Origin: Saccharopolyspora dendranthemae
GTDB taxonomy: Bacteria; Actinomycetota; Actinomycetes; Mycobacteriales; Pseudonocardiaceae
NCBI RefSeq assembly: GCF_007829955.1
Contig: NZ_VIWX01000002.1
Span: forward strand, 372,001 to 436,000
Length of the DNA: 64,000 nucleotides
Direction: 5' to 3'
Of this stretch, positions 52,493 to 61,186 are shown piece after piece. The notes beneath the pieces are model-generated. The model had not been told where the DNA came from, did not search any database, and saw only the letters and a program-made list of their open reading frames with translations. Made by a program: the position numbers and the translations under genes. Each line of letters opens with the position of its first letter. The first letter of the stretch is position 1.

Positions 52493-53476
52493 CTATTTGT
52501 CGTTAGAGGTAGCGAATGCGGACAGGGTCTGCTCGGCTGCGGCATCACCGGCGGTCGCCGGGACCAGCCCAATTTCGTCGAGCCCGGCCTGCTCGTAGGC
52601 CAGCAGTCTGCCTCGTATCGTCTCGTGGTCGCCGACGACGCCGAGTGCTTGGACGGCTTCCAGCGGTAGTGCGTTGACCAGCTCGTCGCGAGGCGCGCCA
52701 CTGGCGGCTCGTGCGACTTCGTCGCCGAACCCCGCAGCGGTGAACATCTCCGCATAGCCGGGCACAGCGAGGTATCCCGTGACGTGGTCCAGCAGTTGTG
52801 TCACTGACCGACTGTCCGGAGCGAGGGCGGCCGGTAGCCATGCGGCCAAGCGAGGCGTGGGGCGTCCGGACCGGGCTGCGGCGTCGTCCAAGCGAGAGCG
52901 GAAGGCGGATACTTGCTCGGGCGACACGGTGTCGATCAGTACGCGGTCGGCGTGGGCAGCAGCGGTGGCAAGAGCTCGGTCTCCGAATGCGGCAACGCTC
53001 AGTGACCCGCCTGCCGGCGCATGACGGCGTCGAAACCCAGCCTGGACCACCAGGTCCCCTTCTGGCAGGTCCGCTCCGAGTCCGCCGGTGAGCGCTGGCG
53101 CGATGGCGGCGGCCGTCGACTCCAGGAGTGTGGCCGCTCCTCCGCGCGACCGCCCGTGCAGCCCGCGCACCACTCGCCCGCTCGAGGTGCCCAGCGCCAC
53201 GCCGACAGGTCGACCGGTGAGCGCGGCGACGGACTCCGCGCCGCGCGCGATGGTCGCCGCGTCTCGCACCGAGACCGGGACCGGGCCTACCGTGATCGCG
53301 ATCTGCTCGGTGGCCGATCCGATCGCAGCGGCCAGCGCGAACCCGTCCCAGGTCGGACCGGATTCTCCCACCCACAATTCGCGGTAGCCGAGTCGGTCGG
53401 CAGTTGCAGCGACCGCGACGGCGTCAGTGGGTCGACTCTTGTCTTCGCGGCCTGCGACGACAACGCTGACGTCCAC
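52493..53476 (-). CDS. LLM-class (luciferase-like, F420-dependent) oxidoreductase
   Basis: The 327-residue TIM-barrel protein has the luciferase-like layout: GYRELWVGESGPTWDGFALA, then ITVGPVPVSVRDAATIARGA, VGVALGTSSGRVVRGLHGRS, and a C-terminal VVGDHETIRGRLLAYEQAGL (typical in this family). Members use F420 or FMN. It lies in the integrated region, transcribed toward the IS3 remnant. Its substrate is unknown. A TIR-like or truncated end is not visible, so the gene appears intact. Confidence 0.82.
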   Translation of the reverse strand: MDVSVVVAGREDKSRPTDAVAVAATADRLGYRELWVGESGPTWDGFALAAAIGSATEQIAITVGPVPVSVRDAATIARGAESVAALTGRPVGVALGTSSGRVVRGLHGRSRGGAATLLESTAAAIAPALTGGLGADLPEGDLVVQAGFRRRHAPAGGSLSVAAFGDRALATAAAHADRVLIDTVSPEQVSAFRSRLDDAAARSGRPTPRLAAWLPAALAPDSRSVTQLLDHVTGYLAVPGYAEMFTAAGFGDEVARAASGAPRDELVNALPLEAVQALGVVGDHETIRGRLLAYEQAGLDEIGLVPATAGDAAAEQTLSAFATSNDK

Positions 53477-53791
53477 AAGCTTCTCCGATCATGCTGGGCA
53501 GGTACTGCGACGCTACCGCGACACACAAGCAGTTTCCGGCCGGAACGGGGTGAAATAGCGGTTCAACTACACATCGGCCGATTTCACAGGCACAGATCCC
53601 GGTGTGACCTACGGAGTGTCGAATTTCGAGCGGCCGTGCCAACTGCGCGTGACCCACGTCGAACACTGGAACCGATCGAGCGCGGCCTGAAAGCCCCCAC
53701 GCGCCAGCGGCGGCCCGCTGTAACAGGCGCTGACGCGCGGCCCCGTAAGAGGATCGACGAAGGGAACGCCCCTGCGCGTGACCAGGCTGGG
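53477..53791. other. 315-bp region without a recognisable gene
   Basis: This gap lies between the LLM oxidoreductase start and the end of the monooxygenase gene, both on the minus strand. It must contain the LLM promoter. No conserved frame, repeat or clear operator is seen. Confidence 0.4.
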
Positions 53792-54157
53792 TCAGGCCGT
53801 GCAGATTCCGGGAACGGCGCTCGCGGCGCACACGTGCGGGGACGCCTCGACGCTGTGCGGGTATCGCGCAACTGCAGCCTGGAACTCCGGCGCGGTGAAG
53901 GCGGCGCGCAGTGCGCCGGTCGATTCCCAGGTCGCCATGTTGACAAACGTTGCGCTGCCGCCGGTTCCGCGGTAGAGCTGGGTGCGGATAAAGCCCGGCT
54001 GGCGCTTCATGTAGGCGGCGTCGTCTGCCCAGACCTGTAGGAAGCGCTCGATGTCGCCGGCGTCCATGGTGAAGACGTTGATCAGCTCGATCGGCCCGTC
54101 ATCGCCGCCGAGTTGGTCGGCGTAGGCGACATGTCGGTCCATTTCGCGGAACTTCAT
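53792..54157 (-). CDS. antibiotic-biosynthesis-monooxygenase (ABM) domain protein
   Basis: The 121-residue protein has one dimeric alpha+beta ABM barrel: ELINVFTMDAGDIERFLQVW, then KRQPGFIRTQLYRGTGGSAT and FVNMATWESTGALRAAFTAP. Such proteins oxidise or bind aromatic or quinone compounds. Its ATG overlaps the stop of the MarR gene (4 nt), so the two form an operon. The C-terminal SPHVCAASAVPGICTA is longer than usual and may be a late extension. Confidence 0.82.
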   Translation of the reverse strand: MKFREMDRHVAYADQLGGDDGPIELINVFTMDAGDIERFLQVWADDAAYMKRQPGFIRTQLYRGTGGSATFVNMATWESTGALRAAFTAPEFQAAVARYPHSVEASPHVCAASAVPGICTA

Positions 54158-54642
54158 GTGGTGGCCCTCCTCATCGGGTCGTGCGGTTGTTCGTGCGTCG
54201 TGGTGGCGGACGTGAGCCGTGCCGATAGGGTGCGTAGCAGGTGGGATGCGGCCTGTAGATCGGCGGCGGAAAGACCGGTCGTGAGTCCGCCGATCCAGTC
54301 CTGCTGGGCGGCAGCGAGGCGCTCGTAGGCCGCGGCGCCGTGGCCGGTGAGGTCGAACAGCGGGGAGCGCGCGTGCTCGACGTTGGGCTCCGAGGCGAGC
54401 ATCCCGTCGGCGACGAGCCGATTGACCGAGACTTGGACGCTCTGTCGGGTCAGACCCATCTGGCGCGCGATGTGCGGAACCGGCAGGGGCTCGTGGGCGA
54501 GCGCGATGGCGCCGAGTACCTGCCAGCGTGCGGACGTCAAACCTTCAGCGTCGGCCAGGCGATCGCCGGCCGCGAGGAGCAGGCCGTTGATCCTGAACAC
54601 GTCGAGTACGAGCTCCGTGCCGGCCGATGCTGTATCAGTCAT
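54154..54642 (-). CDS. MarR-family transcriptional regulator
   Basis: The 162-residue winged-helix regulator has the MarR core ARWQVLGAIALAHEPLPVPH, recognition helix IARQMGLTRQSVQVSVNRLV and the wing DGMLASEPNVEHARSPLFDL. It is co-transcribed with the ABM gene. Two palindromes directly upstream suggest autorepression relieved by a small aromatic ligand. Confidence 0.87.
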   Translation of the reverse strand: MTDTASAGTELVLDVFRINGLLLAAGDRLADAEGLTSARWQVLGAIALAHEPLPVPHIARQMGLTRQSVQVSVNRLVADGMLASEPNVEHARSPLFDLTGHGAAAYERLAAAQQDWIGGLTTGLSAADLQAASHLLRTLSARLTSATTTHEQPHDPMRRATT

Positions 54643-54675
54643 GACAGTAGACTGTCAATGCGACAGGGTCCTGTC
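54642..54675. promoter_or_regulatory. two palindromic MarR operators
   Basis: TGACAG-TAGA-CTGTCA (54642-54657) begins at the MarR start codon, and GACAGG-GT-CCTGTC (54662-54675) follows 4 bp beyond it. The two share the ACAG/CTGT half-site. They would let MarR repress its own operon. Confidence 0.75.
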
Positions 54676-55055
54676 AAGATGTGGCGGTCGAGGATGCCGT
54701 CGATGATCCTGCGCCTGCGGACGACGTCGAGTCCGTCCCGGAGATCCGGGGGAGTGAGGTGGAGTGGTGATCTCGTCACGGCACGCCAGAACGACCGGTA
54801 CTCCCTTCAACGAGGCAAGGGGCTATGCGTCGTGAGTTGCTGTGCGCCGGGTAGCTGCTTGCCATCGTCGGGGGCGACGGCGATTTGCGTGTCGAAGGCT
54901 TGGCATGGACCTCCGCCGGGACATTGGCGCTGGAGTGCGATGGCCTTGAGGATGTCGTCGCGCTGCACGGGACGTTCGAGCCCATCGGAGTCCTGCCTCT
55001 CGCGGAGCGTGCTGATGGTGAGTTCCGCAGAGGACGAGCGCACCGGGGTCGACGG
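54676..55055. other. 380-bp region without a recognisable gene
   Basis: This gap lies between the MarR promoter and the end of the AraC-type gene. Several open frames cover it, but none has a recognisable domain or coding-like third-position bias. It may be a remnant of a lost gene. Confidence 0.35.
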
Positions 55056-56015
55056 TCACGGGGTCCGGCCCGGGTTCTGGCCGCCGCGGAAGGTGCGGCG
55101 GTAGGTTGCCGGCGGAGTGCCCACGACTCGTTGGAACTGTCGGCGCAGGGTCGCGGCGGTGCCCATCCCGGTCTGCTCGGCGATCCGCTCGATCGGCACA
55201 TCGGTGTGTTCAAGGAGCTCCTGCGCGCGCTGCACCCGTTGAGCGAGCAGCCACCGCAGTGGAGTGGTGCCCGTGGCTGCGAGAAACCGGCGACTGAGGT
55301 GACGATCGCTGATGTTGCTGTGCCTCGCTAGATCGGTCACGGAGATCGGTCGGTCCAGGTTGGCCAAGGCCCACGACAACAACTCTCCGAGATCCTCGCG
55401 GGGCCCTTCCGGCACCGGTGCGTCGATGAACTGGGCCTGGCCGCCGGCCCGGTGCGGCGCGACGACCAGCCGCCGGGCAAGTGCGTTCGCGACCGCCGAG
55501 CCGTGGTCGGTCCGCACCATATGGATGCACAAGTCGATCCCTGCCGCCTTTCCGGCCGAACTCAGCACCCGGCCTTCGTCGACGTAGAGCACGTCCGGAT
55601 CAACGGTGACCGCCGGATAGTCACGCGCCATTCGCTGGGCGTGCATCCAGTGCGTCGTGGCCCGCCGGCCGTCCAGGAGCCCAGCCTCGGCCAGCACGAA
55701 TGACCCAGTGCAAATCGAGGCCACCCGGGCACCTGCGTCGTAGGCCGCGCGGACCGCCTCGACGAGCTCGCCCGGCGGACATGCGCTGTCGTGACAGGCT
55801 GGCACGATCACCGTGTCGGCCGTCACGAGCGCGTCCAGTTCGAACGGGGTGTCGGCGCGTAGCCACCCTCCCACTTGCGCTCTCGGGCTGGCACACACCC
55901 GTAGCTCGTACCAGGGGTCCACAAGATCCGGACGGTCGATCCCGAACACCGCACACGGCGGGGCGATTTCGAAGACCGGCATCCCGTCCGTCACGGCCAC
56001 TGCCACCGTATGCAT
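55056..56015 (-). CDS. GlxA-type AraC regulator with DJ-1/PfpI domain
   Basis: The 319-residue protein has an N-terminal class I amidotransferase-like domain (VAVAVTDGMPVFEIAPPCAV, then VASICTGSFVLAEAGLLDGR around residue 105) and a C-terminal AraC double helix-turn-helix (ISVTDLARHSNISDRHLSRR, then PIERIAEQTGMGTAATLRRQ). The nucleophile cysteine of the amidotransferase elbow is present (ICTGS), but the family acts as regulators. It is divergent from an APC permease, which it probably controls. Confidence 0.88.
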   Translation of the reverse strand: MHTVAVAVTDGMPVFEIAPPCAVFGIDRPDLVDPWYELRVCASPRAQVGGWLRADTPFELDALVTADTVIVPACHDSACPPGELVEAVRAAYDAGARVASICTGSFVLAEAGLLDGRRATTHWMHAQRMARDYPAVTVDPDVLYVDEGRVLSSAGKAAGIDLCIHMVRTDHGSAVANALARRLVVAPHRAGGQAQFIDAPVPEGPREDLGELLSWALANLDRPISVTDLARHSNISDRHLSRRFLAATGTTPLRWLLAQRVQRAQELLEHTDVPIERIAEQTGMGTAATLRRQFQRVVGTPPATYRRTFRGGQNPGRTP

Positions 56016-56088
56016 GTCCGGAACTGTACGGACGTCGTCGGTTCCGCCGCTCGCGGACGAGTGCCCGCCCAGGCCACCATCACAGGCG

Positions 56089-57411
56089 ATGCCATCGTCA
56101 GAGGACCGGACGTACGACAGCGCCGATCGGCGGATCGGGGTCCCGCACGGGGTTGCGCTCTACGTCGGCGCGATCCTGGGCGCCGGGGTTCTTACGCTCC
56201 CCGCGCAGGCGGCGCGCCTGGCCGGGCCTGCGTCGATCCTGGCGTGGTTGGCCCTGGTGCTGTTGTGCATACCGGTGGCGGCCACGTTCGCCGCTCTCGG
56301 CGCGCGCGAACCCGACAGCGGCGGGATCGCCACCTTCGTCACACGGGCATTCGGCGGGAACGCCGGTGCCGTCGTGGGCTGGTGGTTCTACTTCGCGCTG
56401 CCCCTCGGAGCCGCCGCGGTTGCCTACGTCGGAGGGCAGTACGTCGCGCACGCGTTGTCCGCCGGCCCCGGCGTCGGCTACCTCGTCGGCGCGATCATCG
56501 TCCTGACCGGCCTGGCGACCAATGCCGCCGGGCTGCAGGTCTCGGGCCGGGTGCAGCTGGCCCTGATCGGCCTGCTCGGCCTCCTGCTGCTGGTCACCAT
56601 CGCCGTCGCCCTCCCATATTCCGAGCCCGCGAACCTCACCCCCTTCCTCCCGAACGGATGGGTCTCGGTCGTGCGCGCCGCAGGGGTCCTGTTCTTCACC
56701 TTCGCCGGGTGGGAGGCCGTCACCCACCTCTCCGCCGAGTTCACCGACCCACGCCGTGACCTTCCCCGGATCACTGTCGCCACCCTGATCACTGTCGGGG
56801 TCCTCTACCTGGGCCTGGCGACCACCTGCGTGCTCGTGCTCGGCACCCGGCTACCCACCAGCAGCACGCCGATCACCGTCCTGCTGGAGACGGGCGGGAT
56901 GGGCGGGGCAGCGCGGATGCTGACCGGCGTCCTGGCCTTCCTGCTCACCGCCGGAGTGATGAACGCCTATCTCGCGGGCGGAGCTCGGCTCGGCGCGGCC
57001 CTCGCGCGTGACGGCAGCCTTCCGCACTGGCTGGCCGAGGGGAACCGACCCGGTAGTACACCGCGCCGGAGCCTGGCGCTGCTCGGCGCGGCGACCACGG
57101 CCGTTGCCATCGTCGCGCTCGCCGCACGAGCCGACCTCGGCGACCTCATGCTCGCCGCATCGGCCTGCTTCATGGCCGTCTACGTGGCAGGGCTCTGCGC
57201 CGGCGCCCGGCTCCTGCCCGCCGGCTCTGCCGTTCGTGCCGGCGCCGGCACGGCCGCCGTGGTCATGGCGATCGTGCTCGCCTTCACCGGATGGTTCCTC
57301 CTCCTGCCGATCTCGCTCGCGTTGGCCTTTATGAGCTTCCGGCTGCTCACCCGTCACACACCACGCCGGCGACCAGAGACGGTCCCGCCCGAGAGAAACG
57401 GTGCTCTCTGA
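56089..57411 (+). CDS. APC-family amino acid permease
   Basis: The 440-residue permease has about 12 hydrophobic helices. The first, GVALYVGAILGAGVLTLPAQ, has the G-A-x-L-G-A-G-V loop typical of APC transporters. I chose ATG at 56089 because the longer frame from 55813 runs antisense to the AraC-type gene. The 73-bp divergent region holds both promoters. Its stop lies next to a transposase remnant. Substrate is not clear; amino acid or amine exchange is likely. Confidence 0.83.
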   Translation: MPSSEDRTYDSADRRIGVPHGVALYVGAILGAGVLTLPAQAARLAGPASILAWLALVLLCIPVAATFAALGAREPDSGGIATFVTRAFGGNAGAVVGWWFYFALPLGAAAVAYVGGQYVAHALSAGPGVGYLVGAIIVLTGLATNAAGLQVSGRVQLALIGLLGLLLLVTIAVALPYSEPANLTPFLPNGWVSVVRAAGVLFFTFAGWEAVTHLSAEFTDPRRDLPRITVATLITVGVLYLGLATTCVLVLGTRLPTSSTPITVLLETGGMGGAARMLTGVLAFLLTAGVMNAYLAGGARLGAALARDGSLPHWLAEGNRPGSTPRRSLALLGAATTAVAIVALAARADLGDLMLAASACFMAVYVAGLCAGARLLPAGSAVRAGAGTAAVVMAIVLAFTGWFLLLPISLALAFMSFRLLTRHTPRRRPETVPPERNGAL

Positions 57412-58201
57412 TGTCCCAGCACGTCCCCGCGTGGGTTCGCGACCCCGCTGCGACGCATCCCGCAGCACGGGCTCGACCAGAAGCCGATGCTGCACGCCTG
57501 GTTGGACGTCGGCCGGAAAACCATCTTCGGCAAGACCCGCTTGGGCGCCCAGCAGGCGATGACTACCACCGATACCCACCGGTACGGACAGGCCAGAGCC
57601 CAGGCGTGGGACCGGCTGCATCCGCGGCTGACTCATCGATCAGCCTGGAGGGAGCACACCGGGCCGCTGCCCATCATCGAAGGCACGGTCATCAGGCTGT
57701 GCGTCGATCACCTTCCCAGCGGCGGCGAAGCCGAACCGGTGTGGTTGTGGTGTCCAAAGTGGATGCAATTGCAGCCGATGTTGATCGATGCTGGCAGGCA
57801 TTCTTGCGCCGCTTCGACATCGAACACACCTTCCGATTGTTCAAACAGACCCTCGGCTGGACCGTTCCGAAGCTGCGAGAGCTCGAGGCTGCCGACCGCT
57901 GGAGTTGGCTGATCATCATCGCTCACACCCAACTCCGACTCGCCCGGCCACTCGCGACTGACTTCAGGCGCCCTTGGGAAAAGCCAGCCCCACCCGAGCA
58001 GCTCACGCCCGCACGCACCCGGCGCGGGTTTCGGAACATCCGCACGAAGACCCCGTCTCCAGCGGGTGCACCGAAACCCTCCCGGCCCGGCCCGGGACGA
58101 CCACCCGGCTCCACAAACCACCGCACCGCTCCACGCCACGACGTCGGACGCATCCTCGCCACCGGCGAGAGATACAAACGCCCACCCGGGTCTTTCGCAG
58201 G
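57412..58201 (+). pseudogene. IS4-like transposase, frameshifted and truncated
   Basis: Frame one gives PMLHAWLDVGRKTIFGKTRL and LPSGGEAEPVWLWCPK (57487-57740). The reading then shifts to another frame with FLRRFDIEHTFRLFKQTLGW, RSWLIIIAHTQLRLARP-type sequence and PSRPGPGRPPGSTNHRTAPR. The D-x-E-H-x-F-R-x-F-K-Q motif is typical of the actinobacterial NF041680-like transposases. The 5' part is missing. The last residues (FPAC) are encoded by the terminal repeat of the next IS, which has cut off the original end. Confidence 0.8.
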
Positions 58202-59581
58202 AACGGTGTTTCCAGCGTGTTGATCAGTAGGTTTCGGCGTCCGGCCAGCGGTCACCGAAGGTGATGGCGAAGGCGTCGAGGACTGGCTTCCAACGTGTCG
58301 TCCATCGGGTGCGGCCGGCTCCGGTGGGATCCAGGCTGCGGGTTACAAGATACAGGCATTTCAGCGCTGCCTGTTCGTTGGGGAAATGTCCTCGTGCGCG
58401 GACCGCTCGACGGTAGCGGGCGTTGAGGGATTCGATTGCATTGGTGGAGCACAGCACTTTCCGGATCTCGACGTCGTAGGAGAGGAACGGCGTGAATTCT
58501 TCCCAGGCGTTGCGCCACAATCGGATCATGGCCCGGTACTGCTTGCCCCATTTCTCATCGAGATCGTCAAGAGCGGCCAGTGCCGCGTCCGGGTTCGGTG
58601 CGGTGTAAATCGGTTTGATGTCCTTTTTGACCTCATCCCATTTCTGCCGGGGAACGAGCCGGAAAGTGTTGCGAATCAGATGGACGATGCAGGTCTGGAC
58701 GATGGTGTGCGGCCACACCGAGGCGACGGAATCCGGGAGTCCTTTCAAGCCATCACAGACGCAGAAGAAGACATCGGTGATGCCGCGATTTTTCAGATCC
58801 ATCAGGACCGACAGCCAGAACTTCGCGCCCTCGCCGCCGGTGCCCATCCACAGCCCCAGCACGTCCTTGCGGCCGTCCACAGTGACCCCGATCGCCGCGT
58901 AGACGGGCTGGTTGGCCACCTGACCGTCCCGGACCTTGACCACGACAGCGTCAATGAAGATCGCGGCGTAGACCGAATCCAGCGGACGGTTGCGCCAATC
59001 CTCCATCTCCCGTACGACCGTGTCGGTGATACGGGAGATCGTGTCCTTGGACACCGACGCCCCGTAGATTTCCGCGAAATGCGCGGAAATTTCCCCGGTG
59101 GTCAATCCCTTCGCATACAGTGACAACACCACCTCGTCCACACTGCCGAGACGGCGCTGCCGCTTTCGTACGATCCGCGGCTCGAATGTTCCTTCACGAT
59201 CCCGCGGAACCGTGATCTCGATCGCGCCGGCCGCATCGGAGATCACGGTCTTCGGACGGGAACCGTTGCGCACATTCGCTGAATCCCGGCCCGAGTCGGC
59301 ACGGTTTTTCTCATGCCCGAGGTGCTCGGTCAGTTCCTCGTTCAACGCCGTTTCCAACACATTCTTGGTGAACAGCTTCAAAAGCCCATCCGGACCGGTC
59401 AAATCCAGGCCCTTGTCCTTGGCCATCGCCACCATCTCGGCCACAGCGGCCTGCTCAGGAGACAACGTCCGATCCGACTTGCCGATCTTCTTCCGGTCTG
59501 CGCTCACAGCGTCAGAGCTCATCACTCACAGTGCCCATCCCGCCGGACCCACGCCCGGCGCGTCAGGCTGGAAACACCGTT
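58202..59581 (-). mobile_element. IS256-family insertion sequence A
   Basis: Terminal inverted repeats AACGGTGTTTCCAGC are perfect over 15 bp at 58202-58216 and 59567-59581, with weaker pairing inside. The element is 1380 bp and carries one transposase. It has cut the upstream IS4-like transposase gene. I looked for 8-9 bp target duplications and see none, so one flank was probably lost or rearranged. It lies 29 bp from the tRNA-like att copy. Confidence 0.85.
58224..59525 (-). CDS. IS256-family transposase (element A)
   Basis: The 433-residue transposase is intact. It has the zinc-free N-terminal ELTEHLGHEKNRADSGRDSA, the first Asp in AAIFIDAVVVKVRDG, the second in FFCVCDGLKGLPDSV and the Glu in CSTNAIESLNARYRRA, giving the D-D-E triad. 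Two Met codons at the start are possible. It may still be active; the terminal repeats look complete. The relative B, at 59719, is only distantly similar in the N-terminal part. Confidence 0.92.
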   Translation of the reverse strand: MMSSDAVSADRKKIGKSDRTLSPEQAAVAEMVAMAKDKGLDLTGPDGLLKLFTKNVLETALNEELTEHLGHEKNRADSGRDSANVRNGSRPKTVISDAAGAIEITVPRDREGTFEPRIVRKRQRRLGSVDEVVLSLYAKGLTTGEISAHFAEIYGASVSKDTISRITDTVVREMEDWRNRPLDSVYAAIFIDAVVVKVRDGQVANQPVYAAIGVTVDGRKDVLGLWMGTGGEGAKFWLSVLMDLKNRGITDVFFCVCDGLKGLPDSVASVWPHTIVQTCIVHLIRNTFRLVPRQKWDEVKKDIKPIYTAPNPDAALAALDDLDEKWGKQYRAMIRLWRNAWEEFTPFLSYDVEIRKVLCSTNAIESLNARYRRAVRARGHFPNEQAALKCLYLVTRSLDPTGAGRTRWTTRWKPVLDAFAITFGDRWPDAETY

Positions 59582-59610
59582 ACCCCGACAGTCCCCCCCA
59601 CCCACCACAA

Positions 59611-59639
59611 CAAGGGGTCGTGAGTTCGAATCCCGCCGT
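59611..59639 (+). repeat. 29-nt copy of the tRNA-Pro 3' half, probable att remnant
   Basis: The plus-strand segment starting CAAGGGGTCGTG and ending GTTCGAATCCCGCCGT matches the anticodon-stem end through the T-arm of tRNA-Pro(GGG) (reverse of 51478-51506) at 28 of 29 positions; the mismatch is A for G at the 13th base. The match stops in the acceptor stem. It lies between the end of IS A and the start of IS B. It is the likely distal attachment site of the integrative element whose integrase is at 51.2-52.0 kb. Confidence 0.75.
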
Positions 59640-59640
59640 G

Positions 59641-61042
59641 GGAGTGTCCTGATCTTTGTGTGTGGGGCGGTGATCCGACAGGCTGGAAGCGTCCGCTTTC
59701 GGCTGGAAGGGGATCATCGTGACCGATGACGACACGACAGCAGCGCAGGATGGCGAACCCGACGAGAGCGCCTCGGGTGGGTTGGATGTGCAGCTGGCCA
59801 GGGATTTGATCGAGCGAGCCCAAGCCGAGGGCGTGTCCCTGGTGGGCCCGGACGGACTGCTGGCCGGGGTCACCCGGACGGTGTTGCAGACCGCGCTGGA
59901 AGCCGAGATGACCGAACACCTCGGCTATGACAAGGGCGATCCCGCCGGCCGCGGAGCTGGTAACCACCGTAATGGCAGCTCGGCGAAAACGGTGCGGACC
60001 GAGGTTGGGCCGGTGCCCATCGAGGTCCCGCGGGACCGGCGGGGTGAGTTCGAGCCGCAGATCGTGCCCAAACACGCTCGCCGTATCCAAGGTTTCGACG
60101 AGGCCATTATCTCGTTGTATGCCAAGGGCTTGACCACCGGTGAGATCCAGGCGCACTTGGCTGAGATCTATCAGACCGAGGTGTCCAGGGACTTGATCAG
60201 CCGGGTCACCGACCAGGTCGTCGACGAACTCAAGGTCTGGCAGAACCGGCCACTGGATCGCGTGTACCCGGTCGTGCTCATCGACGCGATCCACGTGAAG
60301 ATCCGGGAAGGCCAGGTCACCAACCGACCGGTCTACGTCGTGGTCGGCATCAACTGCCAAGGCGAACGCGACGTGCTCGGACTCTGGGTCGGCACCGGTG
60401 GTGAAGGAGCCAAGCAGTGGATGAGCGTGCTCACCGAACTGAAAAACCGCGGTGTCGCCGATGTGCTCATCGCCTGCTGCGACGGCCTCAAGGGACTTCC
60501 TGAGGCGATCAACGAGGTCTGGCCGTTGGCCACGGTGCAGGAATGCGTGGTGCATCTGGTGCGGGCCAGCCTGCGTTATGCCTCCCGGGCTCATTGGGGT
60601 GCGATCACCAAGTCACTGCGCACGGTCTACACCGCCCCGACCGTCGAGGCCGCCGAAGAGCGGTTCGACGAGTTCGAGCAGGTCTGGGGCGCGAAATACC
60701 CGGCGATCATCCGGTTGTGGCGCTCGTCGTGGGAGCAGTTCACACCGTTTTTGGCGTTCCCTCCGGAGATCCGAAAGATCATTTACACCACGAACGCCGT
60801 GGAGAGTCTCAACGCCCGGTTCCGTCAGGCCACCCGCCGGCGCGGGCATTTCCCGTCCGAGCAAGCCGCGCTCAAGGTGCTCTACCTGGTCATTCGCTCA
60901 CCGCAGCGCAACCGGACTAACGTCACCGGGCGGACGCACGGCTGGAAACAGGCCCTGAACACCCTCGTGATGTTCTACGGCGACCGGATCAGCCTCAACT
61001 AGAAACCGACCACCGCCTCACCCACGAAAAATCAGACAGACC
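59641..61042 (+). mobile_element. IS256-family insertion sequence B
   Basis: Imperfect terminal repeats are seen: GGAGTGTCCTGATCTTTGTG at the left and the inverse of GGTCTGTCTGATTTTTCGTG at the right, extending over about 40 bp with one gap. The exact ends are approximate. No target duplication is visible. It begins directly next to the tRNA-like repeat, so it has hidden the outer flank of the att site. Confidence 0.75.
59719..61002 (+). CDS. IS256-family transposase (element B)
   Basis: The 427-residue transposase has an intact D-D-E set: Asp in VVLIDAIHVKIREGQ, Asp in IACCDGLKGLPEAI, Glu in YTTNAVESLNARFRQ. The YAKGLTTGEIQAHLAEIYQT and CVVHLVRASLRYASR blocks are IS256 signatures. It is oriented away from element A, so the two elements stand head to head with the tRNA-like repeat between them. 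Confidence 0.92.
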   Translation: MTDDDTTAAQDGEPDESASGGLDVQLARDLIERAQAEGVSLVGPDGLLAGVTRTVLQTALEAEMTEHLGYDKGDPAGRGAGNHRNGSSAKTVRTEVGPVPIEVPRDRRGEFEPQIVPKHARRIQGFDEAIISLYAKGLTTGEIQAHLAEIYQTEVSRDLISRVTDQVVDELKVWQNRPLDRVYPVVLIDAIHVKIREGQVTNRPVYVVVGINCQGERDVLGLWVGTGGEGAKQWMSVLTELKNRGVADVLIACCDGLKGLPEAINEVWPLATVQECVVHLVRASLRYASRAHWGAITKSLRTVYTAPTVEAAEERFDEFEQVWGAKYPAIIRLWRSSWEQFTPFLAFPPEIRKIIYTTNAVESLNARFRQATRRRGHFPSEQAALKVLYLVIRSPQRNRTNVTGRTHGWKQALNTLVMFYGDRISLN

Positions 61043-61112
61043 CCCCAGACGCGTCCGAATTCGGTGCTGGTGTATTGCCGGCCCCCGGTCTCTGTGGAAC
61101 CACCCCGTTAAT

Positions 61113-61128
61113 CAGACGGACCCGTCTG
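61113..61128. promoter_or_regulatory. palindrome CAGACG-GACC-CGTCTG
   Basis: This 6+4+6 perfect palindrome lies about 60 bp upstream of the dehalogenase-like gene, in the gap after IS B. It may be an operator for that gene. Confidence 0.4.
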
Positions 61129-61186
61129 GGTGCGATCTGTAATTGGGACCCATCGATGTGGTGGGCCCTGCGGGTGGGTGTAGGGC

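Noticed and set aside
58202..61042. Composite transposon formed by the two IS256 elements
   Set aside because: The terminal repeats and transposases differ, and only about 59 bp lie between them, so they are separate insertions.
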